A program made the position numbers and the translations under genes. 64,000 bases of DNA from Paenibacillus silagei (GTDB lineage: Bacteria; Bacillota; Bacilli; Paenibacillales; Paenibacillaceae): positions 62,001 through 126,000 of the forward strand of contig NZ_JAGGLV010000015.1 of assembly GCF_017874735.1 (NCBI RefSeq), written 5' to 3'. Below, in pieces: positions 18,806 to 27,351 of this stretch. Below the pieces are notes generated by a model. The model was not told the DNA's origin and searched no databases. It saw only the letters and a list, made by a program, of their open reading frames with translations. Each line of letters begins with the position of its first letter. The stretch's first letter is position 1.

Positions 18806-19201
18806 ATGAAGACTGTAATTGAGCAAATTGAACAGCAGTTCCGTCTGTTCCATGCGGCAGGCTGCTCCGTAGAGCAGGTAATGGTAGCGGAGGAGCAGTT
18901 GGGTCTGCGGTTTGCAGACGAATACCGGAATTATGTACTGGATTATGGAGCAATCTCATTTGGCTCCCATGAGTTTACGGGACTGAACGTAGATTCGTAT
19001 ATTAACGTTACAGATGTGACCCGGCAGGAGCGCGAACTTAGAGATAAGCTGCCGGCTGATTGTTATGTTGTGCAGCAACTCGGTATTGAAGGGCTGGTTA
19101 TCATGCAGCATCAGAGTGGCGCCGTGTATCAGCTGGACGAATCCGGTAACTGCTCGCGGATTGCCGATAGCTTCAGCGGATATCTTGCAAACTTACTATA
19201 G
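18806..19201 (+). CDS. SUKH (SMI1/KNR4) family immunity protein
   Basis: A 131-residue protein; ATG 18806 has GAGGAGGAG right upstream. The N-terminal pattern VMVAEEQLGLRFADEYRNYV, then LDYGAISFG, is typical of SMI1/KNR4 (SUKH) proteins, and the C-terminal SFSGYLANLL closes the domain. SUKH proteins are the commonest immunity proteins against nuclease toxins and bind the toxin directly. It lies directly after the LHH toxin gene and is the last gene of the plus-strand operon, as expected for a toxin-immunity pair. No membrane segment: a cytoplasmic protector. Confidence 0.85.
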   Translation: MKTVIEQIEQQFRLFHAAGCSVEQVMVAEEQLGLRFADEYRNYVLDYGAISFGSHEFTGLNVDSYINVTDVTRQERELRDKLPADCYVVQQLGIEGLVIMQHQSGAVYQLDESGNCSRIADSFSGYLANLL

Positions 19202-19213
19202 ATTAGATAGCAG

Positions 19214-19237
19214 AAGGGCTCTCTCTCGGGAGCCCTT
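19214..19237. terminator. Hairpin between convergent operons
   Basis: Arms AAGGGCTC and GAGCCCTT enclose an eight-base loop between the SUKH gene (plus) and the TerB/beta-helix gene (minus). There is no clear T run on either side, so it may act as a weak bidirectional terminator. Confidence 0.5.
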
Positions 19238-19245
19238 GCTACATT

Positions 19246-20481
19246 CTATGAGAAATTTGCGCTGCCGATAATCTCGTTGTTCTGATTAACAGAAAGATCC
19301 GGAAATAATGTTCTATTGGTATTTACAGGATCGCGTTCATCGTCTCTATAATAATTCCAGCAATTAATGAATTTGGAGTTTTTGACTATTGCGGTGCAAT
19401 TGGAAATAATCTCAGAGGCATACAAACCTAAAGTGCTTCTCCCGCCGCTTTCTTTGAATGTGCAGTTATCAATAAGCAGGCTTTTAATATTTGAAGGTTG
19501 GTTGGAATAAAATACAGCTCCAAGAGATTGCCAATTATAATAATTTGTACTATGGATGTATACACATTTGTCGAAGTTGCAGGAAATCACCTTGATGACA
19601 GATATATCTTCAAGGACAAGAACTTGTGTCTTGAAATTATGGAAAACACACTTCTCCAGCAGGAGCTCTTTACAGCAATTGAAGGTTAATGAATTAGCTG
19701 AACCAATAAATTCACAATTAATCAGCTCTACTTGTTCGCACGCTTCAAATATTAATTGAAAGTCCGCTGTATTAATAATCATGTTCTCCAGATGAATATG
19801 ATTCTTGCGCATCAGCATGCTTGTCGGACCTAAATAGTTGCCTTCTTGTTGCTCGAAATTGTAAAGAGTCCGCTCCTGATAGATCATAGAGAACAGATCT
19901 GGCCCTGTGGTAATGAAGAATTTCACATATGCTTTAGTGTAGTAATAGAACATCCCGGCGGATATACGGTCAGGCCGAAGTTCTTCAGCAGCCGTATATT
20001 TATCGTGATTCTGCTCGATGATGCTCTGCGATAACAGGGCTAAATACTTGATTTCGGCAGCGCTGATCTGAAGCTGCTCGCTGAGTTCGGCAATGAACTG
20101 CAGCTGACCGGCTGTATCGCGGCTGCCTATTGCGCTTAACACAAGGCAGTCCACCACGAAAGCAAACCTCAGTTCCTCCGTTCTAAAGCCCTCTATGAAA
20201 TCCTCCAAAAATTCCTCGTCCGCTTCAGTGGCCCGGCGTATGTACTCCTGAGCGCTGGTCTCTTGAGCTACACCCAAAATAATCCGTTGGAGAAGGAACA
20301 GCTGAGAATCATTCATTCCGTCGCTGTAGTGGGCTACAAGACAGAGCATTTTCAGATATAAATCGCGGTAATAATCTTCTTGCGAAGCCAAAGGATGGTT
20401 CATAATCGCATAAAACTTAGCTTTATTGTCCTGCATAGCTTCCCTGAGCAGATTTACCTTTTCCTTGTAGATTTTTTGCAT
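19246..20481 (-). CDS. TerB-like domain fused to a right-handed beta-helix
   Basis: A 411-residue protein starting at 20481, where AGGAGG lies ten bases upstream; the frame extends further back but without a ribosome site and over the GTPase gene. Residues 35-165 form a helical TerB-like domain homologous to that of the protein at 11860 (shared LLQRI, D-x-L-x-L, ELS and EIK-x-LA-L blocks). Residues about 215-400 contain spaced Asn/Cys-rich strands (HIHLENMIINTADFQ, VELINCEFIG, LLLEKCVFHNF, LLIDNCTFKE) as in parallel beta-helix/pectate-lyase-fold repeats. There is no signal peptide. Last gene of the minus-strand operon behind two dynamin-like GTPases. Function unknown. Confidence 0.6.
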   Translation of the reverse strand: MQKIYKEKVNLLREAMQDNKAKFYAIMNHPLASQEDYYRDLYLKMLCLVAHYSDGMNDSQLFLLQRIILGVAQETSAQEYIRRATEADEEFLEDFIEGFRTEELRFAFVVDCLVLSAIGSRDTAGQLQFIAELSEQLQISAAEIKYLALLSQSIIEQNHDKYTAAEELRPDRISAGMFYYYTKAYVKFFITTGPDLFSMIYQERTLYNFEQQEGNYLGPTSMLMRKNHIHLENMIINTADFQLIFEACEQVELINCEFIGSANSLTFNCCKELLLEKCVFHNFKTQVLVLEDISVIKVISCNFDKCVYIHSTNYYNWQSLGAVFYSNQPSNIKSLLIDNCTFKESGGRSTLGLYASEIISNCTAIVKNSKFINCWNYYRDDERDPVNTNRTLFPDLSVNQNNEIIGSANFS

Positions 20482-20497
20482 GATGCTGTTCCTCCTG

Positions 20498-22036
20498 TTA
20501 TTCTCCCGGGCTGAGATGTGTATTGAAGATTTCGGCATACAGCGTACTGGCTTTGCATGCATCCTGGATATGTATGTCTTGCTGTATAACAGCACAATTG
20601 GACCGGATAAGGCCTACCAGCTGATCCACATATTCGCTGCCTCCCGGCTGCACCGCGATTGCCGGCTTCAGGCTGCTGAAGGTATTCTGCAACAGACGGA
20701 AGGCGCTGTCGTCAGAGCTTATACCTTTCTTTTGCCGGTAGCCCTTAAGCAACTGCAGCGGATTTGTCAGATTCTCCTGAATCAGTTCACTCTCAGAAGG
20801 CTCCGGCATAGCGATGCCGGCTAGATCGGAAATAAGCTTAATCTCCGTGAAGAAGTCCGTCTGCAGCTGCCGCAGGGCATGGTTAACGGATTTCAGTCCG
20901 GCAATGCTGTGCGTAATTTCTGTAATCAGAGAATCCAGGCATTCGCTAATTGTAGGGTCATCCGTCAGCGTTCTGGATTTGTTAAGCCGGTTCAGGCGGC
21001 GGCTCTCCTGCTCAATCTCATTCTCGTAGAACTGCTTGCAGCGGATGAAGATCGTTTTGAAATTACGGGCGAACTTGGATTCATAGACCTGCGCGTTCCA
21101 ACGGTCCAGTTGATCGCGGATGGCTGCACTATCATAGAGATCCGGCTGTAAATTTGAAAAGGCGAGTACATCCAGATATGCAATTCCCTTGATAGCAAGC
21201 ACTTTTTTAGTTTTGGTGATAATCTCCCGCAGATCCTGCTCCGGCTTTTTGTCGGCTTTGTTTACAATAATCAGCTTCGGAATATCCTCCCGCAAACTGC
21301 GGATGAAGGTAATATCCTCCTCTGTAATAGTCCCGGCATCCGCCTGGATGAACCAGAGAATGAACTGGCTTGAATTGAGATGCGTCCGGGCAATCTGCTC
21401 GTCTGTTTTGGCGGAGTGGTTCTTGTCATCGGCTTTGGTGTAACCTGGCGTATCAAGGAAAGCAATATGATCATAATGATGCCAGGGGGTAGTCAGAAAG
21501 ATTGAATTCATCAAGTGGCCCAAAGTCACCGGATCGGTCAAAGGCCGGTCATGCTCATCATCCACTTTCCCGAATCCGTGCGTAATCCGCTGAATAGCCT
21601 TTAATTCCAGATCGATTTTGGTGTTGAAAATATTAATTCCCTGTACCTGGTGATCAGGCCCGTTAACGATATAGGTCGGAACTGAGGTAGAGGGGTCAAT
21701 ATCTGCCGGAAGCACACGTTTACCCATTAAAGCGTTCAGGAAGCTAGACTTTCCGCTGGAGAATCCGCCGCCAAGAGAGACAACATTTTTGCCGATCAGC
21801 TTATCGAACAGGATGAAATCCTTGAACTTCTCGAATTCATTCTTGAAATTGGTGAACAGCACATGGAAATCAGCCGGGGCATTCTTCTGGAGTGTCTCCG
21901 GGATTTGCCGGCCGATAATATCCTCAATTCTGCTTAGGTCTACTTTAAGATCCGGATGCTTCGAATAGCGGATGACTGTGCGGAGCAGCTCGAAATTACT
22001 CCTTAATTTGTCCGTGACTTGCGCATCATAGCTCAT
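20498..22036 (-). CDS. Dynamin-family GTPase
   Basis: A 512-residue dynamin-like GTPase. The start is set at 22036 because GAGGAG lies eight bases before that ATG, giving an 11-bp overlap with the upstream GTPase gene. G1 is GGFSSGKS near residues 92-99, G3 is FLDTPGYT, G4 is IVNKADKK. Downstream helices contain the stalk-like heptads; there is no obvious transmembrane stretch. Tandem bacterial dynamins usually form hetero-oligomers, with one partner bearing the membrane anchor. Here the partner encoded at 22026-23651 has the hydrophobic segment, so this one may be the soluble subunit. Confidence 0.8.
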   Translation of the reverse strand: MSYDAQVTDKLRSNFELLRTVIRYSKHPDLKVDLSRIEDIIGRQIPETLQKNAPADFHVLFTNFKNEFEKFKDFILFDKLIGKNVVSLGGGFSSGKSSFLNALMGKRVLPADIDPSTSVPTYIVNGPDHQVQGINIFNTKIDLELKAIQRITHGFGKVDDEHDRPLTDPVTLGHLMNSIFLTTPWHHYDHIAFLDTPGYTKADDKNHSAKTDEQIARTHLNSSQFILWFIQADAGTITEEDITFIRSLREDIPKLIIVNKADKKPEQDLREIITKTKKVLAIKGIAYLDVLAFSNLQPDLYDSAAIRDQLDRWNAQVYESKFARNFKTIFIRCKQFYENEIEQESRRLNRLNKSRTLTDDPTISECLDSLITEITHSIAGLKSVNHALRQLQTDFFTEIKLISDLAGIAMPEPSESELIQENLTNPLQLLKGYRQKKGISSDDSAFRLLQNTFSSLKPAIAVQPGGSEYVDQLVGLIRSNCAVIQQDIHIQDACKASTLYAEIFNTHLSPGE

Positions 22037-23651
22037 GATTGATCTCCTCAATTCTGTTCAGATGCTTGGCGGCCTGGCTGAGCAGCTCATCCTGTAGTTC
22101 CTGTTCCTCGTCACGTTTAGCCTTGAGCTCGCGGAGAGCCTTCCCCAGAAGGGAATGCTGCTGCTCAACCTGCCCGCTGATTGAAGCATTCAGCTGCTGG
22201 ATCTGAACAGTAATTTCAGCTTCCACATGCGAGCCTACCTGTGTGATCACTGCAGGGTATACCTCAGTCTGCAGTTTATGCCGGATCTCTTCCTTCAGCA
22301 CATTGCGTTTCTTGCTTTCGAAGTGCTTGCCGATAAAATGCTTCGCCAGAGCGCCTATAACCGTTAGCAGGGGGCCGAAGATAATCAGGCTGATGCCTGC
22401 AATAACCCCGTTCATAATTTTTTTGGTGATATTGTCGGTATCAATGCTTAAATGTTCAAACGAGAACCCGTTGTCTGCACCGAAGTCAATATGGATACGG
22501 TCCGTGAGCTTTTTCAGGTAACGCCGGACTTTGGGCAGCAAGCGCTCCTGTATACTCCTCGTGAGCGACTCGCGGACGATATGATTAACCTTCTCGGCAA
22601 TATCCTGCTTGTTCAGAATCAGGGTACATAAGGTATTCTCTTCAGCCGTCAGGCTGCTGCGGACATCATTCTGAATGTCTCGTACAATGAGAGGGATTTC
22701 TTTCTCAAACAGGTGATTATCATCAGTCAATTGACTGTTTAGCGAGAGCATTCTCCGGTTCAGCTGTTCCTCTTGCTCTTCCAGTTCCGAGACCGATAAG
22801 CTTTTGCTATGAATAAGCATCTTCAGGTAATTGCCGGTAGTATTCGCCTCCTGCAGGGCCAGTGTCCGGAATTTTCCGCCAAGCAGCTGCACGGACTGGC
22901 TCTGAATGTGGAGCAGGAATCCTTCAAGCTCTTCTACATCCCCTTTATTGCTACTGGTTACGCAGTAGGTGATCTGGTCCGGCTGTTCAATATACTTTCT
23001 GATGCTGTCCTTGAGATGGCTGAGGCCCAGCTCCAGCTCCTCCAGGCCTACTTTGTCGCTTTTGGTAATGACGATACAGACCGGCGTGTGATGAAGATTC
23101 AACTCCCGCAGAATCTGTACGCTGCTGCTCTTGAGGACCATGTCGTCTGCAGGAAAAGCGAGAATGTAAGCCAGACTTTGCGGCAGATAGCGGTCAATCG
23201 CCAGATTATGTACCTCAACCCCCGATTCGAAGCCAGGCATGTCCACAACCATGACCTCAGAAAGACGGGCGAGTAAGTGTTCATTCCTGAGCTGCAGCCG
23301 GATGCTCTGCACCCGGTCAGCATGAATAAATTCACCAGCCCGGAAGCTGGCTATATCCGTAACAGTAACGTCTTCATCACTATGAACGATGATTGCAGAA
23401 TCCTTTTCGTGGTAGGTGATTTCTGTCGGCACAGCCGTTTCAGGGGTGATATTCTCCTTGAGCAGAGATCTGCTGTAGCCCAGCAGCACGTTGAGCAAAG
23501 CGCTCTTTCCGGCACTGAATTTGCCGATGATCGGCGTGCATACCTTGCTGGAGCTCATCTCCTCAAGCAAAGCGTTGATTGAAACCGCAGACAGCTCATA
23601 ACTCTCATTAATGACGGAAAGCTCCTGTAATACAGCACGGATTTGATTCAT
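22026..23651 (-). CDS. Dynamin-family GTPase with hydrophobic membrane paddle
   Basis: A 541-residue dynamin-like GTPase. G1 is GKFSAGKS at 43-50, G3 is VVDMPGFE, G4 is ITKSDKVG. A hydrophobic stretch at roughly residues 415-445 (GVIAGISLIIFGPLLTVIG) looks like a paddle or hairpin that inserts in the membrane. A C-terminal coiled coil ends in Glu-rich heptads. An AGGAGA site precedes the ATG. It overlaps the next GTPase gene, so the two are co-translated and probably assemble together, as for other tandem bacterial dynamins of which some defend against phage. The WYL regulator gene lies 22 bp upstream. Confidence 0.8.
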   Translation of the reverse strand: MNQIRAVLQELSVINESYELSAVSINALLEEMSSSKVCTPIIGKFSAGKSALLNVLLGYSRSLLKENITPETAVPTEITYHEKDSAIIVHSDEDVTVTDIASFRAGEFIHADRVQSIRLQLRNEHLLARLSEVMVVDMPGFESGVEVHNLAIDRYLPQSLAYILAFPADDMVLKSSSVQILRELNLHHTPVCIVITKSDKVGLEELELGLSHLKDSIRKYIEQPDQITYCVTSSNKGDVEELEGFLLHIQSQSVQLLGGKFRTLALQEANTTGNYLKMLIHSKSLSVSELEEQEEQLNRRMLSLNSQLTDDNHLFEKEIPLIVRDIQNDVRSSLTAEENTLCTLILNKQDIAEKVNHIVRESLTRSIQERLLPKVRRYLKKLTDRIHIDFGADNGFSFEHLSIDTDNITKKIMNGVIAGISLIIFGPLLTVIGALAKHFIGKHFESKKRNVLKEEIRHKLQTEVYPAVITQVGSHVEAEITVQIQQLNASISGQVEQQHSLLGKALRELKAKRDEEQELQDELLSQAAKHLNRIEEINHEL

Positions 23652-23673
23652 GTTAATTCTCCTCTATCAGCTA

Positions 23674-24633
23674 TTAGCATAATTCAATCAGATCGCCTTG
23701 GCTGCGCAGCCACATATCAATCCCTTTGCCGAATACCTCGGCAGAGATGGTGTATATACCGTCAGTTTCGTCCAGCACCTTGGCTGTGGGCAGTCGGTCC
23801 AGTACCGCCTCAACGGATTCGCCCTTGAAGCGGAATTTAATGACCTGCAGGTCTCCGCCGTACATGAACTGTACCCGCTTGCGGAACTCCCCTTCCTCGA
23901 AGCGGTCTTTATAGGGTATCGTGAACCGCTCGTCCAGCACCTGGAAATCTATCATCCGGTCAATCCGGTAGATTGTAGGATAAGGATCCTGTTTGCCGGC
24001 GGCAACGGTGGTATCCGTTTTTTTATCAATGTAGGCAGCCAGATAAAAATAATATTCCGAGAACAGAATCGCAACCGGCTGAAGCCTGCGCTGCACGACG
24101 GCTTTGCCCTTAACCCGCTGATAATCAACCTGCAGGATCCGGTTTTCCTTGACGGCCTTTCCGATGTCCCACAGCTTGCTTCCGAAGACTGTCTTATGCT
24201 GCGGTTCTACATAGTGGAACTTCTCGTTGGCAATCAGCTCGGTCATGGGTTTATGAGCATTCTTTGGCAGACAGCATTCCAGCAGCTTGTCCAGCATCGG
24301 CATAAGCTCCTGGCGGGTAAAAGCTCGGCTTTCCAACATGATTTTACAGATGGCCAGCACTTCGCTGTTAGAGAGCAGTGCGCGGTTTACACGTTCCAGC
24401 CGGTAGCCGTTAAGTGATTTGTCGAAAATAACCGCCTGGCTTAACCCTTCGTCCAGGAACCGCTGCTCCAGAAAGTCCCGGATATCCTCAATATCTCTTT
24501 GAATGCTGCGTTCGTTCACACCGTATCTGACAGCTTCTGCTTGTTTATTGATTACAGCGCCGTCGCAAAGCCTGGTATAAATGGCCAGCACGCGCCCGTT
24601 TTTTCCGCTATTATTCATGAAGGCTAATCTCAT
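23674..24633 (-). CDS. WYL-domain transcriptional regulator (YafY type)
   Basis: A 319-residue regulator. The N-terminal winged helix (VNERSIQRDIEDIRDFL, residues about 38-54) is the DeoR/HTH_11 type, followed by a helical section and a WYL domain near 165-235 (ILQVDYQRVKGK, then PVAILFSEYYFYLAAY). The C-terminal WCX-like extension ends in WLRSQGDLIELC. WYL proteins sense nucleic-acid-like ligands and often control defence genes. The start may be 24633 or the internal ATG at 24618; neither has a perfect ribosome site. It heads the minus-strand GTPase operon, and an inverted repeat with a TATAAT lies just upstream, suggesting autoregulation. Confidence 0.8.
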   Translation of the reverse strand: MRLAFMNNSGKNGRVLAIYTRLCDGAVINKQAEAVRYGVNERSIQRDIEDIRDFLEQRFLDEGLSQAVIFDKSLNGYRLERVNRALLSNSEVLAICKIMLESRAFTRQELMPMLDKLLECCLPKNAHKPMTELIANEKFHYVEPQHKTVFGSKLWDIGKAVKENRILQVDYQRVKGKAVVQRRLQPVAILFSEYYFYLAAYIDKKTDTTVAAGKQDPYPTIYRIDRMIDFQVLDERFTIPYKDRFEEGEFRKRVQFMYGGDLQVIKFRFKGESVEAVLDRLPTAKVLDETDGIYTISAEVFGKGIDMWLRSQGDLIELC

Positions 24634-24659
24634 CTCCCAATACCAGTGTCGATGACTCT

Positions 24660-24690
24660 ATTATAATTCATAAGATGGACATTTTCTGTC
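24660..24690 (-). promoter_or_regulatory. Promoter with candidate WYL operator
   Basis: On the minus strand TATAAT lies at 24665-24660. Just upstream is GACA-TTTTC-TGTC (24678-24690), an inverted repeat of the kind seen before YafY/WYL regulator genes. It would overlap the -35 and spacer, consistent with autorepression. The assignment is by position and symmetry only. Confidence 0.4.
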
Positions 24691-24699
24691 ATTTCTTTG

Positions 24700-25110
24700 C
24701 GATGTTGCAGGGACAATTTTTTGCTAGCCTTGGTGCATAAAGATGAGGGTCTCCGCATTTGTGCTACTTATTCAGTACAAGGGTACTTATAAGTTAGTCG
24801 CCTTCATCGGGATACTTCTTGGCATTGTGTTAACGAAGAGGCTGGAGAGCCATAATTTAAGCAAATCTGAGGGAAGTAAAAGGTTTATCGAAAATTATTA
24901 TTGTGTATGAGAGTGAGCACGGACTTATGCCTAGAAAAAAATTATTAACTGGACATAGGTGGAGACAGCAGAAGCCTCCTGGGTGAAGTGAGTGGGATTA
25001 TTTTGTGAAATAATATTACATCTTGATAAAGGGGATTTAATTTTTAGGGTTAGAAGTAATTTTAAAAAGGTGATAAAGTGCTGTAGAACTTTTCGGATTA
25101 AATATAAAAA
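24700..25110. other. Gene-poor AT-rich stretch
   Basis: No open frame with a ribosome site is visible on either strand between the WYL promoter and the IS630 remnant. A short palindrome around GTACAAGGGTAC (24775-24786) is the only structure I see. It is probably a border between two acquired blocks. Confidence 0.4.
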
Positions 25111-25114
25111 TGAA

Positions 25115-26230
25115 TCACTCAGCACATGAAATTTCAGCAGGAATTAACCTAGTACCTTGACCAGTATAAATTACAGGATGTAAGTGTTTTAATTTGCCTC
25201 GTGCCTGCTCCGTGGTAAATTGCCAGTCGATGGATTTCTGAATTTGGTTACGCTCGGTTTCCCAAGAGGACAGCTCGCCTTGTAATTCTTCAATGGAGGT
25301 GATTCGGCGGTTCAGGTATTGAATGGTCATTGCACTGAGTTCAATCTCAGCCATGTTCAACCAACTGCCATGCTTAGGAGTGTAATGGATCTCGAGCCGC
25401 TTCGCCAATGCCAGTTCTGGTGCAAAATTTTCATATAAAGACGAGATCGTATGGGTATTCAAGTTGTCCATCACGAGCCGTACCCGTTTCGCTTCTGGAT
25501 AGTGAACCTTAAGCAGCTCCTGAATCTGCAAAGCCCAGTCGGATTTGGTGCGTCTTTCCGAAGCCTGCACATGACGCAACCCCGCGAGCGGTTCTGTAAA
25601 CAGAAATAGGCAGCAGCTTCCTTTGCGAACATATTCGTAATCTTCTCGAAGAATCTGTCCTGACTTCATCTTTTGTGGAGGGCGAGAGTGATCGAGCAGT
25701 TGGATCGGCTGTTCATCCATACAAATGAGCGGAATTTCAGGATCGTATGGCAGAGCGTAGGTTTCCAGGACATCTTCCATGCGAGCGACAAATTCACTGC
25801 TCGCTTTGGCGGGAATGCACCATTGCTTTTTTAGGTGAGGCTTAAGTTTTGTTTTATTAAAGTCGTCCGAATCGTTACTCGTCCGACGGATTCCAAAATA
25901 TTCAGTTCGATCACTCGGCGGGTTAACAAACGAATCGTCCAGCGAGCATACCCCTTTGGAGGTTCGGAACAGGCTAACGCAATGATTCGAGCTTCCACCT
26001 CCCCCGTAATTGGGGAAGGGCGTGGCGGTTCAGCGCGGCGGCGATATTGAAGAGTCTCTTCCAGCCCACGTGTACAATAGTCTCTTTGTTTGGGAATAGC
26101 ACCTTGGTTTTCATCCGAAAGTAACAGCACGAGACAGCGACGGCGAATACGGCGGAAGTTGAATCTGCATGAAGAACTTATTCAATCATTTCGCGTTCTT
26201 TCGCTTAAAGTCGAACCTCGTATTTTTTGT
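25115..26230 (-). pseudogene. IS630-family transposase, degenerate
   Basis: Two adjacent minus-strand frames (26130-25831 and 25850-25115) together give most of an IS630-type transposase. The first carries the helix-turn-helix arm (EARIIALACSEPPKGYARWT). The second carries the DDE domain, including ICMDEQPIQLL, VMDNLNTHT and HYTPKHGSWLNMAEIE. The frames switch at an A-rich tract near 25850. The 5' end (26131-26230) still encodes transposase-like sequence, but with in-frame TAA codons and another frame change, so no full protein can be made. The frame switch at the A tract could be programmed frameshifting in the ancestor, but the upstream stops make the copy dead. I could not define its terminal repeats. 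Confidence 0.8.
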
Positions 26231-26336
26231 ACATCTGCTAGCCCTCCCATATTTTTCTTATCGAAAGAGCATAAAATTACAATCAAAATCGGTCAAGGTA
26301 CTAGTGATCTACAACAAACCATAGTTAAGCTTAAAA

Positions 26337-26366
26337 TTAATATAAATCATTGTAATTAACATTCAT
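26337..26366 (-). other. Orphan start with ideal ribosome site, nine codons
   Basis: On the minus strand AGGAGGTGA (26379-26371) precedes ATG 26366, and the frame stops after nine codons (MNVNYNDLY). It lies 32 bp after the last recombinase gene and next to the IS630 remnant. It is probably the first codons of a fourth operon gene whose body has been lost. Confidence 0.4.
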
Positions 26367-26397
26367 AATTTCACCTCCTCGGCTAAAAAAATTATAT

Positions 26398-27339
26398 TTA
26401 TGAACTGCTATCATCGCTTCGGACTAGAATCTCAGCTAAGTCATTTAATGGTGGGACATATCGTAGAGTTGTAGACAAGATTTGATGTCCTAACTGTTTT
26501 TGAATCGCAACCATACTTACACCAGCCGATTGCATGAGATATCCAGTTGTACGTCTCAAGTCATGAGGCGTTATGACACGGGAAAGGTTTGCTTCGAGGG
26601 ACAGATCTCTCAATATTTTTCTTAACCCAGGAGCGGTTAGTCGATTCTTTCCATGGAAAAATAACGTATCAATATTGTTGTCTGTCCAAGAGATATAGCT
26701 CGGATGATCCATATATCGCCTAAGTTCCTCTGATAGAGCAGTGGTGATGCCTGTAGGACGAGCATCACCTTTTTGGCCGTTTCTAATTAAAACTATTCTA
26801 CTCTCTAAATTAACACTATCTTCTGATAGGAATCTAACTTCTGAATTTCTTGCCCCAGTAATTAGCATAAACCATATTAAAACAAACTCCTGACGAAAGA
26901 ATGGTTCCTTTTTTAATGCAGTTTCAAGAAGAGTAAGGCATTCTTCTTTTGAAAGTGCAGTATTTTTAATTGGCCGATCGTAATATGGATTGCGATAATC
27001 CTCCATAGGATTATGTTGGATTAAATCCATATCATATAAAAATTTTAAAAAATTCTTTAATGAACTTATTGCATTGTACATAACAAAATTTGATGCACGA
27101 TAATCTGTGAGAAGATACTCCACGTACTGATCGATAAAATATTCCTGAATGGGGCGAAAAGAGCCGGGATATTTTTGACTTGCATGAAATTTATCAAAAT
27201 CAAGCTTCCCCTGGAATCCCCTCAGTAACAAATACTTTTCGAACTTACGCAATTGAACCTGGACATCCCCCTTCCCTAAAAGTTCTACATTTTCATACCA
27301 AAATTTATAGTATTTTGATTCAAACAAGATGTTGTTCAT
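26398..27339 (-). CDS. Tyrosine recombinase (third gene of a trio)
   Basis: A 313-residue tyrosine recombinase. A SAM-like N-terminal domain (residues 1-115) is followed by the catalytic domain with MLITGARNSEVRFL (first Arg), TPHDLRRTTGYLM (HxxR box), QLGHQILSTT (His) and LRYVPP (nucleophile Tyr). All expected catalytic residues are present. It lies 12 bp downstream of the second recombinase gene and is transcribed with it. Three adjacent recombinase genes recall RIT (recombinase-in-trio) elements and Tn554-type transposons. The products probably act together to mobilise the element. AT content is much higher than in the flanking core genes, in line with transfer. Confidence 0.85.
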   Translation of the reverse strand: MNNILFESKYYKFWYENVELLGKGDVQVQLRKFEKYLLLRGFQGKLDFDKFHASQKYPGSFRPIQEYFIDQYVEYLLTDYRASNFVMYNAISSLKNFLKFLYDMDLIQHNPMEDYRNPYYDRPIKNTALSKEECLTLLETALKKEPFFRQEFVLIWFMLITGARNSEVRFLSEDSVNLESRIVLIRNGQKGDARPTGITTALSEELRRYMDHPSYISWTDNNIDTLFFHGKNRLTAPGLRKILRDLSLEANLSRVITPHDLRRTTGYLMQSAGVSMVAIQKQLGHQILSTTLRYVPPLNDLAEILVRSDDSSS

Positions 27340-27351
27340 TTATTGGTCTCC

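Noticed and set aside
23698..24417. A 239-codon plus-strand open frame
   Set aside because: It is the shadow of the WYL regulator gene on the other strand, with no ribosome site and no family resemblance.
25831..26130. Active IS630 with programmed frameshift
   Set aside because: In-frame stop codons in the first 100 bases of the transposase-like sequence make the copy dead whatever happens at the A-rich tract.
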